Shown: piece by piece, positions 41,688-50,838 of the stretch | How positions within the stretch are numbered: the first letter of the stretch is position 1 | How the letters are laid out: each line of letters begins with the position of its first letter | Assembly (NCBI RefSeq): GCF_002262875.1 | Contig: NZ_NKYE01000006.1 | Coordinates: 124,001 to 188,000, forward strand | Source of the DNA: Amycolatopsis antarctica | GTDB lineage: Bacteria; Actinomycetota; Actinomycetes; Mycobacteriales; Pseudonocardiaceae | Length of the DNA stretch: 64,000 nt | Reading direction: 5' to 3' | The notes under the pieces: generated by a model | Database searches by the model: none | The model's input: only the letters and a program-made list of their open reading frames with translations | Told to the model about the DNA's origin: nothing | Position numbers and translations under genes: made by a program

Positions 41688-42893
41688 TCAGAAGAAGGTG
41701 CCGCACCAGGCGGCCCGGTCGGCGCCGATGCCGAACAGCCGGTCGGCGATCGCCGGAGCCTCCGGGTCCAGCACGCCGACGCGTCCGGTACCGGCGAGCA
41801 CGGACGGGCGCCACGTGCCGAGGTAGATCATCGCCAGCGCGTCCACGCCCATCCGCAACTGGGCGGGCTCGCCGGTACGGATCACCTCGTCCGGCGTGAT
41901 CAGGTAACGGCCCGAGTTCGACGGCAACACCGGATCATCGACCTCGATCACCAGCCGCCCACACGCGCGCACACGGGCCGCCAGCGCGGCGGGCACGTCC
42001 ACCAGCCGCAGCCAGGCCTCGTCCTCGACACCGGTCGACCGGCACACCCGCGGGTCGGTGAACAGCAGTTCGGTCGGTTCGTCCAGCGGACGCATCCAGG
42101 CCTTCACCCGGTCGACCAGGTCCACACCGAGCAGGTACCGCCACAGCCCGGCGAACGCGGCATCGGACGCCGTGTCCAGCATGTCCACCCGCATGGTCGC
42201 GGAGTCGGCCCCGGAATCGCGGTCGACGGCGTACTGGGCGATCCCGTCGACGCCGCCCGCACCATGGTGCAGGACGGTGACCGGCGGGACATCGGCCTTA
42301 CGCAACCGGTTGCCCAGCCCCGCCCACCAGTACGACGGCCGCGCCATCGTCGCGGGGCGCGATGCGGCGAGACCCGAGTAGATCTCCGGCAGCCGCGCCA
42401 TCGCGGCGTCCACGTCGAGCAGTTCAACCTCACCACCGCGGGGCGCCTCCGGCCGGAACACCGCCCGCCGCCGGTCCACCGTGTACGACAGTCCCCTGGT
42501 GCCGACGCCGTAACCGAACCGGCCGTAGATCGGGCCCTCGGTGGCGTACAACAGCGCCGCCACCGTGCCCCGGGCGCTGAGGTCCTCGAACTGGGCGCGC
42601 ATCAGTTCCCGCAGCACGCCCCGGCGCGTCCGGTCCGGCCGGACGCCGACGCCGGTCACCGCGGCGAGCGGTACCGCCGCACCGCCCGGGACGACCACCG
42701 TGGAGTCGAACGAACGGGCCGTACCGATCAGCTCGCGGTCGAACACGCCGAGGGTACGGTCCGGCTGGAACGCGAACCGGGTCCGCTCCCACTCCTCGTC
42801 CGACGGCGGCGCCGCGTGCAGCGTGCTGCGGAACAAGCTGCTCGCCGCACGCTGCTCGTCATCGCGGAGAGTCCGGGTGGTGTGATCGCTCAT
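41688..42893 (-). CDS. Eis-type GNAT N-acetyltransferase (copy 2)
   Basis: 401 residues, collinear with the copy at 39932-41158 and sharing the start RTLRDDEQRAASSLFRSTLH-like pattern, the acetyl-CoA loop GVGVRPDRTRRGVLRELMRAQFEDL near 85-109, YGRFGYGVG, WRYLLGVDLVDRV and the C-terminal WCGTFF. The two copies are clearly paralogous but well diverged, so the duplication is old. It is preceded by a DUF4333 membrane protein gene 25 bases upstream. Substrate unknown; acetylation of amines, including aminoglycosides, is the family activity. Confidence 0.9.
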   Translation of the reverse strand: MSDHTTRTLRDDEQRAASSLFRSTLHAAPPSDEEWERTRFAFQPDRTLGVFDRELIGTARSFDSTVVVPGGAAVPLAAVTGVGVRPDRTRRGVLRELMRAQFEDLSARGTVAALLYATEGPIYGRFGYGVGTRGLSYTVDRRRAVFRPEAPRGGEVELLDVDAAMARLPEIYSGLAASRPATMARPSYWWAGLGNRLRKADVPPVTVLHHGAGGVDGIAQYAVDRDSGADSATMRVDMLDTASDAAFAGLWRYLLGVDLVDRVKAWMRPLDEPTELLFTDPRVCRSTGVEDEAWLRLVDVPAALAARVRACGRLVIEVDDPVLPSNSGRYLITPDEVIRTGEPAQLRMGVDALAMIYLGTWRPSVLAGTGRVGVLDPEAPAIADRLFGIGADRAAWCGTFF

Positions 42894-42918
42894 GGCATCA
42901 GTGGATCACGCCGCACCG

Positions 42919-43650
42919 TCACTTCGGCTGACTGACCTCGTAGTTGCCGCTGTCGCTCTTGACGGTGAGGGTGACCTTCTGCTGCTTGCCGCCGACCGTG
43001 ACGTCACAGTCGAAGGAGCTGTCGACGGTGACTTCCTGGCCCGCAGGGCAGCTCACACTCTCGACGCCCTCGATCTTGTACTTGTCCACGAGCACGCCCT
43101 GCACGTCACGGCTCACGGCCGCCTCGTCGAACGTCTTGGTGACCAGGAACCCCGGCGCCAGGAAACCGGTGACCGCGAACGCCGCCACCAGGACCACGGC
43201 CACGGCGACCCCGATCCAGATCGGGGTCTTCGACTTCTTGGCGCCGGCGGGAGCCGCGCCCCCGGGGAATCCGCCCGGCTGCTGGCCGTACTGGGGTTGC
43301 TGCCCATAGCCGGGCTGCTGCCCGTAACCCTGACCCGGCTGCGGCTGACCCGGCTGCCCGTACTGCGGCTGCTGCCCGTAACCCGGCTGCTGCCCGTACT
43401 GGGGCTGACCTTGCGGCTGCTGCCCGTACTGGGGTTGCTGCCCGTAGCCGGGCTGCTGCCCGTAACCCTGACCCGGCTGCGGCTGACCCGGCTGCCCGTA
43501 CTGCGGCTGCTGGCCATAACCCGGCTGCTGCCCGTAGGCGCCCTGTCCCTGGTCGGGGATACCGCCCGAGGGGGTGCCCGGAAGCTGTCCCGCACCGTAG
43601 GGTTGCTGCCCCCACTGCTGCGGATCGTTGCCTCCGTACGGCGTGCTCAT
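42919..43650 (-). CDS. DUF4333 membrane protein with Gln/Gly/Tyr/Pro-rich repeat region (copy 2)
   Basis: 243 residues from ATG 43650 (MSTPYGGND). Residues about 5-130 are a low-complexity cytoplasmic region built of [14 protein letters not shown] repeats, a 46-residue unit being present almost twice. A single transmembrane helix follows ([21 protein letters not shown], about 140-160), then an extracytoplasmic DUF4333 domain with the same two cysteines (VSCPAGQ...FDCDVTV) as the lipoprotein copy. It lies where M. tuberculosis has Rv2091c, next to helY. The disordered repeat may phase-separate or interact with other proteins; that is speculation. Confidence 0.85.
   Translation of the reverse strand: MSTPYGGNDPQQWGQQPYGAGQLPGTPSGGIPDQGQGAYGQQPGYGQQPQYGQPGQPQPGQGYGQQPGYGQQPQYGQQPQGQPQYGQQPGYGQQPQYGQPGQPQPGQGYGQQPGYGQQPQYGQQPGGFPGGAAPAGAKKSKTPIWIGVAVAVVLVAAFAVTGFLAPGFLVTKTFDEAAVSRDVQGVLVDKYKIEGVESVSCPAGQEVTVDSSFDCDVTVGGKQQKVTLTVKSDSGNYEVSQPK
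43289..43537. repeat. 138-bp direct repeat within the DUF4333 gene
   Basis: The sequence beginning tactggggttgctgccc at 43289 recurs at 43427. The second copy matches for about 110 bases with few differences. The period of 138 bp keeps the frame (46 codons). It codes for the Gln/Gly/Tyr/Pro-rich region and could expand or contract by slippage. Confidence 0.85.
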
Positions 43651-43755
43651 CCGTGTCGCCTCCGCCAGGTCGAGAATGTCGCTGCGACCGGTGGTTCCGG
43701 CCCCGTCGTGGGGCCGATCAAACCACAGAGCCACCACGCACACACCCGACGGGCA

Positions 43756-46518
43756 TCACGTCGAGCCGGCCGCCACCACACCGCGGCGGAGGGCTCGTAC
43801 GGCGTCGGAGGCCGCGGCACCCACCGGGTCGGCCTTGCCGAGTACGTCCCGGATCTGGTCGAGCAGGTCGATGACCTGCCGTGACCAGCGCACGAAGTCG
43901 CCGGCGGACAGTTCCTGGCCGTTCGCCTCGGCCGCGGTGAGCACCTTCTCCAGCGACTCGCCCCGTGCCCACCGGTACACCGGCCAGGCGAACCCGGCGT
44001 CCGGCTCACGGGTGCGGTCCAGCCGGTGCCTGCGCTCGTCCTCGGCCAGCTCGCTCCACAGTCGCGCCGTCTCCTGCCACGCCTTCGGTACCGCGCCCTG
44101 TGGCAACCGCGGCTCACCCGGTGAGTCGCGGCGCGCCTCGAACACCAGCACCGACACCACGGCCGCCAGTTCCGGCGGAGTCAGTCCCTCCCACACGCCG
44201 TGCCGGATGCACTCGGCGGCGAGCAGATCGGACTCGCTGTAGAGCCGGGCCAGTCGCCTGCCGTGCTCGGTGGCCCGTTCCTCGTCGTTCTCGGCGAGGT
44301 AGCCCCGCTCGGTCAGCAGCGCACGGATCCGGTCGAACGCGCGCGCCAGGGAGTGCGTGGTCGCGGCGACCTTCCGTTCGAGCTGCTCGGTCTCCGCCGT
44401 CAGCCGGTGGTGGCGCTCGACCCAGCGCAGGTTCGCGTCCCGTTCGGCGAGACCATGGCTCGGGTGCGAGCGCAGGGCACGCCGCAGCGACAGCAGTTCC
44501 GGGTCGTCGTTCGCACCGGACCGCCGCTTCTGCCGCGAGGGCAGCGCGATGCCCGTGTTCCGCAGCGTCGAGGCGATGTCCCGCCGGGTCCGCGGCGAGC
44601 GCAGTTCGACGTGCTTGGGCAACCGGATATGACCCAGCGCCTCGACCGGGCTCGGGAAGTCCGACACCGACAGCGGTCCCGACCAGCGGTCCTCGGTGAC
44701 GACCACCGGGCGCGGCTCGCGGATCGGGTCCAGTCCCGGATCGACGACCACGGCCAGCCCCGCGCGCCGCCCGGCGGGCACGGCGATCACATCGCCCTTG
44801 CGCAGTGTCTCCAGCGACGCGGCCGTGTCCGCTCTGCGCGAGGCCGTGTTCTGCTTGGACAGCGCCTTCTCCCGCGCGGAGATCTTCTGCCGGATGTCCA
44901 CATAGGACTGCATATCGCCGAAGTCGCCGGTGATCGCCTCGGCGTACCCCTGGAGGGCCTCGCGGTTGCGTTCGATCCTGCGGGCGGTGCCCACCACCGA
45001 ACGGTCCGCCTGGAACTGGGCGAACGACTGCTCGAGCAGATCCCGGGCCGCGTCGGCACCGAGCTGTGCGACCAGGTTGATGGCCATGTTGTATCCAGGC
45101 CGGAACGAGGACCGCAGCGGGTAGGTGCGCGTCGAGGCCAGGCCGGCGACCTGTTTCGGATCGACACCCGGCTGCCACACCACGACGGCGTGCCCCTCGA
45201 TGTCGATGCCGCGCCTGCCCGCACGGCCGGTGAGCTGCGTGTACTCCCCCGGTGTCAGGTCGACGTGCGCCTCGCCGTTGTACTTGACCAGCCGCTCCAG
45301 CACGACGGTGCGAGCGGGCATGTTGATGCCCAGCGCCAGCGTCTCCGTCGCGAACACGGCCTTCACCAGGCCGCGGACGAACAGCTCCTCCACCGTCTCC
45401 TTGAACGCGGGCAGCAGCCCCGCGTGGTGACCGGCGACCCCCCGTTCCAGCGCCTCACGCCACTCCCAGTAACCGAGGACACCGAGATCACCCTCGGGCA
45501 GGTCCTTGGTCCGCTCGTCGACGATGCGACGGACCGCCTCGACCTCTTCCGGGCCGTTGAGCCGCAGGTCGGCTCGCACGCACTGGTCCACCGCCGCCTG
45601 GCAGCCCGCCCGGGAGAAGATGAACACGATCGCCGGGAGCAACGCGGCCGCGTCGAGGCGTTCGAGCACGTCCACCCGGGACGGTGGCCGGAAACGGGGA
45701 CCACGCGGCGGCGGCCCCCTGCGTCTGCCCCGCGGACCACGCGCGGCGGCGGGGGCGTGCATGCGCCCGACCTCCTCGGCGCGGCGCAGCAACTGCGGGT
45801 TGATCGTGTTCTCGTCGCTGTCCGCACGGTCCCCGGCGAACAGGTCCAGCAGCCGGTTGCCGACGATCATGTGCTGCCACAACGGAACCGGGCGGTGTTC
45901 GTCCACCACGACCGTCGTGTCGCCGCGGACCTCCACCAGCCACTCACCGAACTCCTCGGCGTTGCTCACCGTCGCCGACAGGCCCACCACGCGCACGTGC
46001 TCGGGCAGGTGCAGGATCACTTCCTCCCACACCGCCCCGCGGAACCGGTCGGCCAGGTAGTGCACCTCGTCCATCACGACGTACGCCAGTTCGTCCACAG
46101 TGGACGAACCCGCGTAGAGCATGTTGCGCAGCACCTCGGTGGTCATCACGACGATCTGCGCGTTGCCGTTGACCGAGGTGTCGCCGGTGAGCAGCCCGAC
46201 CGCGCCGGAACCGTAGCGCTCGGTCAGGTCCGCGAACTTCTGGTTGGACAGTGCCTTGATCGGCGTGGTGTAGAAGCACTTGCGGCCTTCGGCGAGGGCG
46301 AGGTGGACGGCGAACTCGCCGACCACGGTCTTGCCCGCGCCGGTCGGGGCGCACAGCAGCACCCCGTGCCCGTCCTCCAGCGCCTCGCAGCCGCGGCGCT
46401 GGAAGTCGTCGAACTCGAACAGCACCTCGGCGGCGAAGCGGGTGAGCTGCGGGTACGCCGCGCGCCTGCGGGAGGCCGCGTAGGCCTCGGCCGGGGTCCG
46501 GGAATCGGTGGAGGCCAC
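43756..46518 (-). CDS. helY: Ski2-like DEAD/DEAH-box RNA helicase (HelY)
   Basis: 920 residues from a GTG. Helicase motifs are CAPTGAGKT near 56-64 (I), TTPIKALSNQK near 84-94 (Ia), MDEVHYL with DEVH at 150-153 (II), LSATVSN (III), MPARTVVLERL (V region) and TQLTGRAGRRG (VI). A long C-terminal region includes a DSHCT-type domain (RLYSESDLLAAEC...GLTPPELAAVVSVLVFEAR). It is a large ATP-dependent helicase related to Mtr4/Ski2, presumably acting on structured RNA. The gene order helY-tatC-tatA-pafC-pafB is the standard actinobacterial one, here with two genes inserted between helY and tatC. Confidence 0.95.
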   Translation of the reverse strand: MASTDSRTPAEAYAASRRRAAYPQLTRFAAEVLFEFDDFQRRGCEALEDGHGVLLCAPTGAGKTVVGEFAVHLALAEGRKCFYTTPIKALSNQKFADLTERYGSGAVGLLTGDTSVNGNAQIVVMTTEVLRNMLYAGSSTVDELAYVVMDEVHYLADRFRGAVWEEVILHLPEHVRVVGLSATVSNAEEFGEWLVEVRGDTTVVVDEHRPVPLWQHMIVGNRLLDLFAGDRADSDENTINPQLLRRAEEVGRMHAPAAARGPRGRRRGPPPRGPRFRPPSRVDVLERLDAAALLPAIVFIFSRAGCQAAVDQCVRADLRLNGPEEVEAVRRIVDERTKDLPEGDLGVLGYWEWREALERGVAGHHAGLLPAFKETVEELFVRGLVKAVFATETLALGINMPARTVVLERLVKYNGEAHVDLTPGEYTQLTGRAGRRGIDIEGHAVVVWQPGVDPKQVAGLASTRTYPLRSSFRPGYNMAINLVAQLGADAARDLLEQSFAQFQADRSVVGTARRIERNREALQGYAEAITGDFGDMQSYVDIRQKISAREKALSKQNTASRRADTAASLETLRKGDVIAVPAGRRAGLAVVVDPGLDPIREPRPVVVTEDRWSGPLSVSDFPSPVEALGHIRLPKHVELRSPRTRRDIASTLRNTGIALPSRQKRRSGANDDPELLSLRRALRSHPSHGLAERDANLRWVERHHRLTAETEQLERKVAATTHSLARAFDRIRALLTERGYLAENDEERATEHGRRLARLYSESDLLAAECIRHGVWEGLTPPELAAVVSVLVFEARRDSPGEPRLPQGAVPKAWQETARLWSELAEDERRHRLDRTREPDAGFAWPVYRWARGESLEKVLTAAEANGQELSAGDFVRWSRQVIDLLDQIRDVLGKADPVGAAASDAVRALRRGVVAAGST

Positions 46519-46594
46519 GAGGTCAGGGTTTCACACGCGACGGGTGGTTCGCAGGCGGCGGGCCGTGACCGAGGTGGTCGGCTACGGTCGGAGC

Positions 46595-47347
46595 GTGGCA
46601 ATCGGCGGCGCCCACGCGTCCGGAACGGAACCGGTGCTCCCGGCGAGCCCCCACCCGCTGCGAGCCGTGCTGTTCAGCCAGCGATGGCTCGACCTGACGT
46701 TCGTGCACTGGCCGCTGCCGCCGGACGTGGTGGCGCCCCTGCTGCCCGCCGGGACCGAGCCGGACTGCCTGGACGGGCTGACCTATGTCGGCCTGGTGCC
46801 CTTCCGGATGGCGGACACCAGCGTGCTCGGCTCCCCGCCGGTCCCCTACGCCGGGAACTTCCTGGAAACCAACGTGCGGCTCTATTCGGTGGACCGGCAG
46901 GGACGACGCGGAGTCGTGTTCCGCTCCCTCGAGGCCTCCAGGCTGCTCGCCGTGCTCACCGCCCGCGGCGGCCTTGGCCTGCCGTACATGTGGGCGAGAA
47001 TGCGCTGCGTCCGCGACGGAGACGAGCTCACCTACACCAGCGATCGACGGTGGCCCCGCGTTCCGGCATCCGCCACGATGGGCGTCCGGCTCGGCGAGGA
47101 CGTGGCGACGACCACCGAACTGGAGCGGTTCCTCACCAACCGGTGGGCCCTGCACACCCGGTTCGCCGGACGGACCTGGCTACTGCCCAACGCGCACGGC
47201 CCGTGGACGTTCCGGCGGGCCACCATCACACATCTCGCGGAGAACCTCGTGCGGACGGCCGGACTGCCCGCGCCCGCCGGGCCGCCCGTCAGCGTGCTCC
47301 ACTCGCCCGGGGTGAAGGTCCACTTCGGGCTGCCGAGACCTGTCTGA
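46595..47347 (+). CDS. DUF2071 (YqjF-like) protein
   Basis: 250 residues from the GTG at 46595 (VAIGGAHASG); a longer frame upstream overlaps the helY start region. The family pattern is clear: VLFSQRWLDLTFVHWPLPPDVVAPLLP near 21-47, GLTYVGLVPFRM near 58-69, NFLETNVRLYSVDRQGRRGVVFRSLEASR and LTNRWALHTRF. YqjF-like proteins adopt an acetoacetate decarboxylase-like fold, but no catalytic role is known. It is divergent from helY and convergent with dagK. Confidence 0.82.
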   Translation: MAIGGAHASGTEPVLPASPHPLRAVLFSQRWLDLTFVHWPLPPDVVAPLLPAGTEPDCLDGLTYVGLVPFRMADTSVLGSPPVPYAGNFLETNVRLYSVDRQGRRGVVFRSLEASRLLAVLTARGGLGLPYMWARMRCVRDGDELTYTSDRRWPRVPASATMGVRLGEDVATTTELERFLTNRWALHTRFAGRTWLLPNAHGPWTFRRATITHLAENLVRTAGLPAPAGPPVSVLHSPGVKVHFGLPRPV

Positions 47348-47390
47348 CCCAACGACACGACCCGGCTCACCGCCGCCGTGCCGCCGGGTG

Positions 47391-48272
47391 TCAGCCGACG
47401 AACGAGAGTGCCCCGGGAACGCAGCGCACGCTCGCGGGCAAGCGCCCGAGCGGTTCACCGTCCGCGTACACCGGGTCGCCGTCACCGGCGATGTGCAGTT
47501 CCGCCGCGCGGAACGTCCGCACCGCGGGATGATCCACGTGCGCGCCGGTCCGCAGGGTCGGCAGCATCCGCAGCAGCTCGTGCCGCGGCAGCCTGCCCAC
47601 CACCGTCACGTCGAACATCCCGTCGTCCGGCTCGGCCCCCGGGCAGACCGGGATTCCACCGCCGTACCAGGCGGTGTTGCCGACGGCGAGCAGCGTCGCG
47701 TCGATGTCGACACTGTCGTCGTCCGCGCGCACGGCGAACCGGCGGGGCCGGAGCGCGGCCAGTTCGGCCAGGATCGCCAGGTCGTACCTGCGCGGCCCGG
47801 ACGGCCACCGCATCCGGTTCACCCGCTCGCTCACCGAGGCGTCGAAACCGGTGCAGAGCACCGTGCCGAACCAGGTGCCGTCGGCGGTGCCCAGGTCCAG
47901 CGATCGGCTGCGTCCGGCCTCGACCGCCGCGACGAGCGCGTCCACCGCGTCGAGCGGGTCGGCCGGAACGTTCAGGGCCCGTGCGAGGTCGTTGCCCGTG
48001 CCGGAGGGGACCAGCCCGAGCGCGACACCGGTGCTCGCACAGAACTGCACGCCCTGGTGTGCGGCGCCGTCGCCGCCGAGCACGACCAGCAGGTCCAGAC
48101 CCTCGCCGTGCGAGCCGCGCATGAGCTCCCGCGACTGCTCGACGGTGTCGGCCACGAGCAGATCCAGCCGGTCCACCGCCTCCCGTAACCGGGCGGCGAC
48201 ACTACCGGCGATACGCGCGGCGGTGCCGTGCCCGGATGCGGGATGAACGGCCAGCGCCGCGTGCAGCCCCAT
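47391..48272 (-). CDS. dagK: Diacylglycerol kinase-family lipid kinase
   Basis: 293 residues. The DAGK catalytic fold is shown by AVHPASGHGTAARI at the N-terminus, LLVVLGGDGAAHQGVQ near 63-78 (the GGDG nucleotide-binding motif), GLVPSGTGNDLARAL near 86-100 and DVTVVGRLPRHELLRML near 225-241. It phosphorylates diacylglycerol or a related lipid at the inner membrane face for phospholipid recycling. It ends 6 bases downstream of tatC and is likely in the tat operon. Sphingosine-kinase-like activity cannot be excluded. Confidence 0.9.
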   Translation of the reverse strand: MGLHAALAVHPASGHGTAARIAGSVAARLREAVDRLDLLVADTVEQSRELMRGSHGEGLDLLVVLGGDGAAHQGVQFCASTGVALGLVPSGTGNDLARALNVPADPLDAVDALVAAVEAGRSRSLDLGTADGTWFGTVLCTGFDASVSERVNRMRWPSGPRRYDLAILAELAALRPRRFAVRADDDSVDIDATLLAVGNTAWYGGGIPVCPGAEPDDGMFDVTVVGRLPRHELLRMLPTLRTGAHVDHPAVRTFRAAELHIAGDGDPVYADGEPLGRLPASVRCVPGALSFVG

Positions 48273-48278
48273 CGCGGA

Positions 48279-49256
48279 TCAGGTGATGTCGTCGGTGTTC
48301 TTCGACCCGCCGAATCGCGAGGGCTGTGCCGGCTCGGGCTCGTCGGCACTGCTCGGCGTGTACTCGAACGGTGCCGCCTCGTCGTCGTCGAGGCCCTCGA
48401 GTCCCTCGGCCTTGCGCTGCTTGGCGAGCTTGCGATCGTGGAAGCGGGCGAGCTGGATGGCGAGTTCGAACAGCACCACCAGCGCACCGGCCAACGCCAG
48501 CATCGAGAACGGGTCGTTGCCGGGAGTGGCGAAGGCCGCGAAGACGAACAGCCCGAAGATCATGCCGCGCCGCCAGCGCTTGAGCTGGTCGTAACTGACC
48601 ACGCCGACCCGGTTGAGCATCACCACGAGCAGTGGCAGTTCGAAACTGACACCGAAGATCAACAACAGCGACAGCACGAACGACACGTACTTCTCACCGG
48701 CGAGCGCGGTGACGAACTGGTCCGCGCCGAAGCTCACCAGCAGCGCCAGAGCACCCGGCACCAGCACGTAGGCAAGCACAGCGCCCGCGGCAAACAGGAT
48801 GCTGGCGAAGCCGACGAAGCTGAGCGCGTACTTGCGTTCCTTCGAGTACAGGCCCGGGGCGATGAAAGCCCAGAGCTGGTACAACCACAGCGGCCCGACC
48901 ACGACCATGCCGGCGGCGATCCCGACCTTCAACTGGATCAGGAACGCCTCGAACGGCACGGTCTGCAGGAGCTGGCACTTCCCGCCGTTGCGGGCGGTCA
49001 GCAGATCGGCCTGCGGCAGATCGCAGTACGGCCCCGTCAGCAGGTCGCCGAGAGACGGGATCGGGCCCAGCTTCGTCTGGAACCAGATGAAGCCGAAGAC
49101 GCCACCGAGCAGAATCGCCAGCAGCGCGTAGCCGAGCCTGCGCCGGAATTCGTAGATGTGCTCGATGAGCGACATCGTCCCGTCGGGATTGTGCCTGCGC
49201 CTACGGCGCTTCTTGGCACCCCGTCGTTCAGTTTTCTCCGCAGCAGGGTCGGCCAC
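48279..49256 (-). CDS. tatC: Sec-independent protein translocase TatC
   Basis: 325 residues. After a basic N-terminus, the conserved SLIEHIYEFRRRLGYALLAIL (about 29-49) begins the first of six membrane helices. VPFEAFLIQLKVGIAAGMVV near 103-122 with the conserved glutamate of FEAF, YSKERKYALSFV, FGVSFELPLLVVMLNRVGVV and ATPGNDPFSML are all characteristic. A hydrophilic C-terminal tail of about 60 residues follows. TatC binds twin-arginine signal peptides in the inner membrane. It lies 22 bases downstream of tatA. Confidence 0.97.
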   Translation of the reverse strand: MADPAAEKTERRGAKKRRRRRHNPDGTMSLIEHIYEFRRRLGYALLAILLGGVFGFIWFQTKLGPIPSLGDLLTGPYCDLPQADLLTARNGGKCQLLQTVPFEAFLIQLKVGIAAGMVVVGPLWLYQLWAFIAPGLYSKERKYALSFVGFASILFAAGAVLAYVLVPGALALLVSFGADQFVTALAGEKYVSFVLSLLLIFGVSFELPLLVVMLNRVGVVSYDQLKRWRRGMIFGLFVFAAFATPGNDPFSMLALAGALVVLFELAIQLARFHDRKLAKQRKAEGLEGLDDDEAAPFEYTPSSADEPEPAQPSRFGGSKNTDDIT

Positions 49257-49278
49257 TGGACGTCGTTTCCGTTCCGGC

Positions 49279-49605
49279 TCAGCTGACGTTCTTCTGCGCG
49301 GGATCGGCCGCCTGCTGCTTCTTCAGCTCGTCGAGCTGGCGCTGCAACTCGTCGACCTGCTTGTCCGATCCGGTCGGCGTGGCACCGGCCTGGGCCTGCG
49401 GCAGGGCCTTCGTCTCGACGTCGGTGCTGTCGGCACCGTCGGTGGCGGAGTCCTCGGACTTGTCCTTCATGTCCTTGGTCTCGGCCTTGAAGATCTTCAT
49501 GGACTTGCCGATGGAGCGGGCGGCGTCCGGCAGCCTCTTGGCGCCGAACAGCAGCACGACCACCAGAACCAGGATGATCAAGTGCCACGGCTGGAGTGCG
49601 TTCAC
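49279..49605 (-). CDS. tatA: Sec-independent protein translocase TatA
   Basis: 108 residues. One N-terminal membrane helix ([37 protein letters not shown]) carries the FGAKRLP hinge and the amphipathic helix typical of TatA. An acidic then Gln/Lys-rich tail follows. It forms the protein-conducting oligomer with TatC. The operon order pafC-(small membrane gene)-tatA-tatC is standard. Confidence 0.96.
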   Translation of the reverse strand: MNALQPWHLIILVLVVVLLFGAKRLPDAARSIGKSMKIFKAETKDMKDKSEDSATDGADSTDVETKALPQAQAGATPTGSDKQVDELQRQLDELKKQQAADPAQKNVS

Positions 49606-49638
49606 CGTGTGGCCTCCTTACTCGTTCACGTCCGAATC

Positions 49639-49848
49639 CTACGTTGCCTGACGACGGCGCCGCCCGTCCAGGGCGACGCGCAGCGCGGCCGACCGTGCGC
49701 GCAACAACCCCGCGCGGTCGCCCGTGTCCCTGGTGACCATGCTCGCGGTCCGGGAGAAACGGCGCAAGAGCCGTACGATCCGGACGACAAGGATGATCAG
49801 GACGACGAGTCCGACGACGGCGAGCACAACACTCGGCAGGTAGAGCAC
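49639..49848 (-). CDS. Small single-pass membrane protein of unknown function
   Basis: 69 residues: an N-terminal transmembrane helix (about 4-30, rich in V/L/I) followed by a strongly basic tail. It lies between pafC and tatA on the same strand, 18 bases after pafC, and fits a small conserved hypothetical seen at this place in related actinobacteria, as far as I recall. The basic tail should be cytoplasmic. No function can be assigned. Confidence 0.65.
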   Translation of the reverse strand: MLYLPSVVLAVVGLVVLIILVVRIVRLLRRFSRTASMVTRDTGDRAGLLRARSAALRVALDGRRRRQAT

Positions 49849-49866
49849 CTACGCACAGTACTGCGT

Positions 49867-50838
49867 CTAGACGGCCGGGACATGACGCGCCCTCGCCAGC
49901 GCCTCGGCGGCACGCCGCCGCACGGCATCCGCCAGCGCCGCCGGGCGCTCCACCCGGACCTCGCCGCCGAGGCCCAGCACCAGCCGCACCATCCACGACT
50001 CGTCGCCGTAACGCATCCGCACCCGCAACCGGCCGCCCGGCAGCTCCGCCAGTTCCTCACACGGGTAGTACTCCGCCACCCAGCGCCCGTCCGGCTCCAG
50101 CACCAGCTCCGCCTCCGCCTGGTCCGGGCGCACCGAGAACACCCCGTCCGACAGGTCCGTCGGCCGCGCCTCCGCCGGCGGCCGGGCCGGCTCGTCCAGC
50201 ACGCTCAGCTCGTCGATCCGGTCCAGCCGGAACAACCGCACTCCCTCGGCGCTGCGGCACCACGCCTCCAGGTACCCGATCGCCTCGACGATCAGCAGCC
50301 GCATCGGATCCACCGTGCGCTCACTGATCCGATCCTTGGACGCCGTGTAGTACCGGATCCGCAGCGCCTTCCCGGCCTGCATCGCACCCCGCACCGTCTC
50401 CCGGGTACGCGCCGTCGTCTCCGCCTCCCGCACGCCCATGCCGACCACCACGCCGGAGGGCTGCGCCTCCCCCGCGGCGGTCTCGATCTTCGCGATGGCC
50501 CGGTGCACGGCCTCGGTGTCCAGCACCCCCGGGGTCTCCGCCAGCGCCCGCAACGCCACCAGCAGCGCCGTCGCCTCCCCGCCGGTCAGCCGCAACGGGC
50601 GCTGCAGCCCGGCGTCGTAGGTGACCGTCACGGTGTCCCCGTCGAAGGAAAGGTCGATCAGGTCACCGGGCCCGTACCCCGGCAACCCGCACATCCACAG
50701 CAACTCGAGATCCTTGCGCAACTGCTTCGGCGTGACCCCGAAATCGCGCGCCGCCTCGTCGATCCGGATACCCGGACGCGCCAGCAGGTACGGCACCAGC
50801 GCGAGCAGTCTCGGCATCCGCTCCGTCGACCCGCTCAT
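49867..50838 (-). CDS. pafC: Transcriptional regulator PafC (HTH-WYL)
   Basis: 323 residues from the ATG at 50838, overlapping the pafB stop by 4 bases. An N-terminal winged helix (MPRLLALVPYLLARPGIRIDEAARDFGVTPKQLRKDLELL) is followed by a WYL domain (KALRIRYYTASKDRISERTVDPMRLLIVEAIGYLEAWCR) and a C-terminal WCX extension. PafB and PafC form a heterodimeric activator of the LexA-independent DNA damage response in mycobacteria, triggered by ligand or ssDNA binding to the WYL domains. Gene order and overlap agree. Confidence 0.94.
   Translation of the reverse strand: MSGSTERMPRLLALVPYLLARPGIRIDEAARDFGVTPKQLRKDLELLWMCGLPGYGPGDLIDLSFDGDTVTVTYDAGLQRPLRLTGGEATALLVALRALAETPGVLDTEAVHRAIAKIETAAGEAQPSGVVVGMGVREAETTARTRETVRGAMQAGKALRIRYYTASKDRISERTVDPMRLLIVEAIGYLEAWCRSAEGVRLFRLDRIDELSVLDEPARPPAEARPTDLSDGVFSVRPDQAEAELVLEPDGRWVAEYYPCEELAELPGGRLRVRMRYGDESWMVRLVLGLGGEVRVERPAALADAVRRRAAEALARARHVPAV

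Noticed and set aside
43289..43537. CRISPR-like direct repeats
   Set aside because: The repeats have no unique spacers, keep a reading frame and encode a Gln/Gly/Tyr/Pro-rich protein segment.
46508..46594. Longer N-terminus for the DUF2071 protein starting at 46508
   Set aside because: It would overlap the helY start and adds an Arg-rich stretch not expected in the family; the GTG at 46595 fits better.
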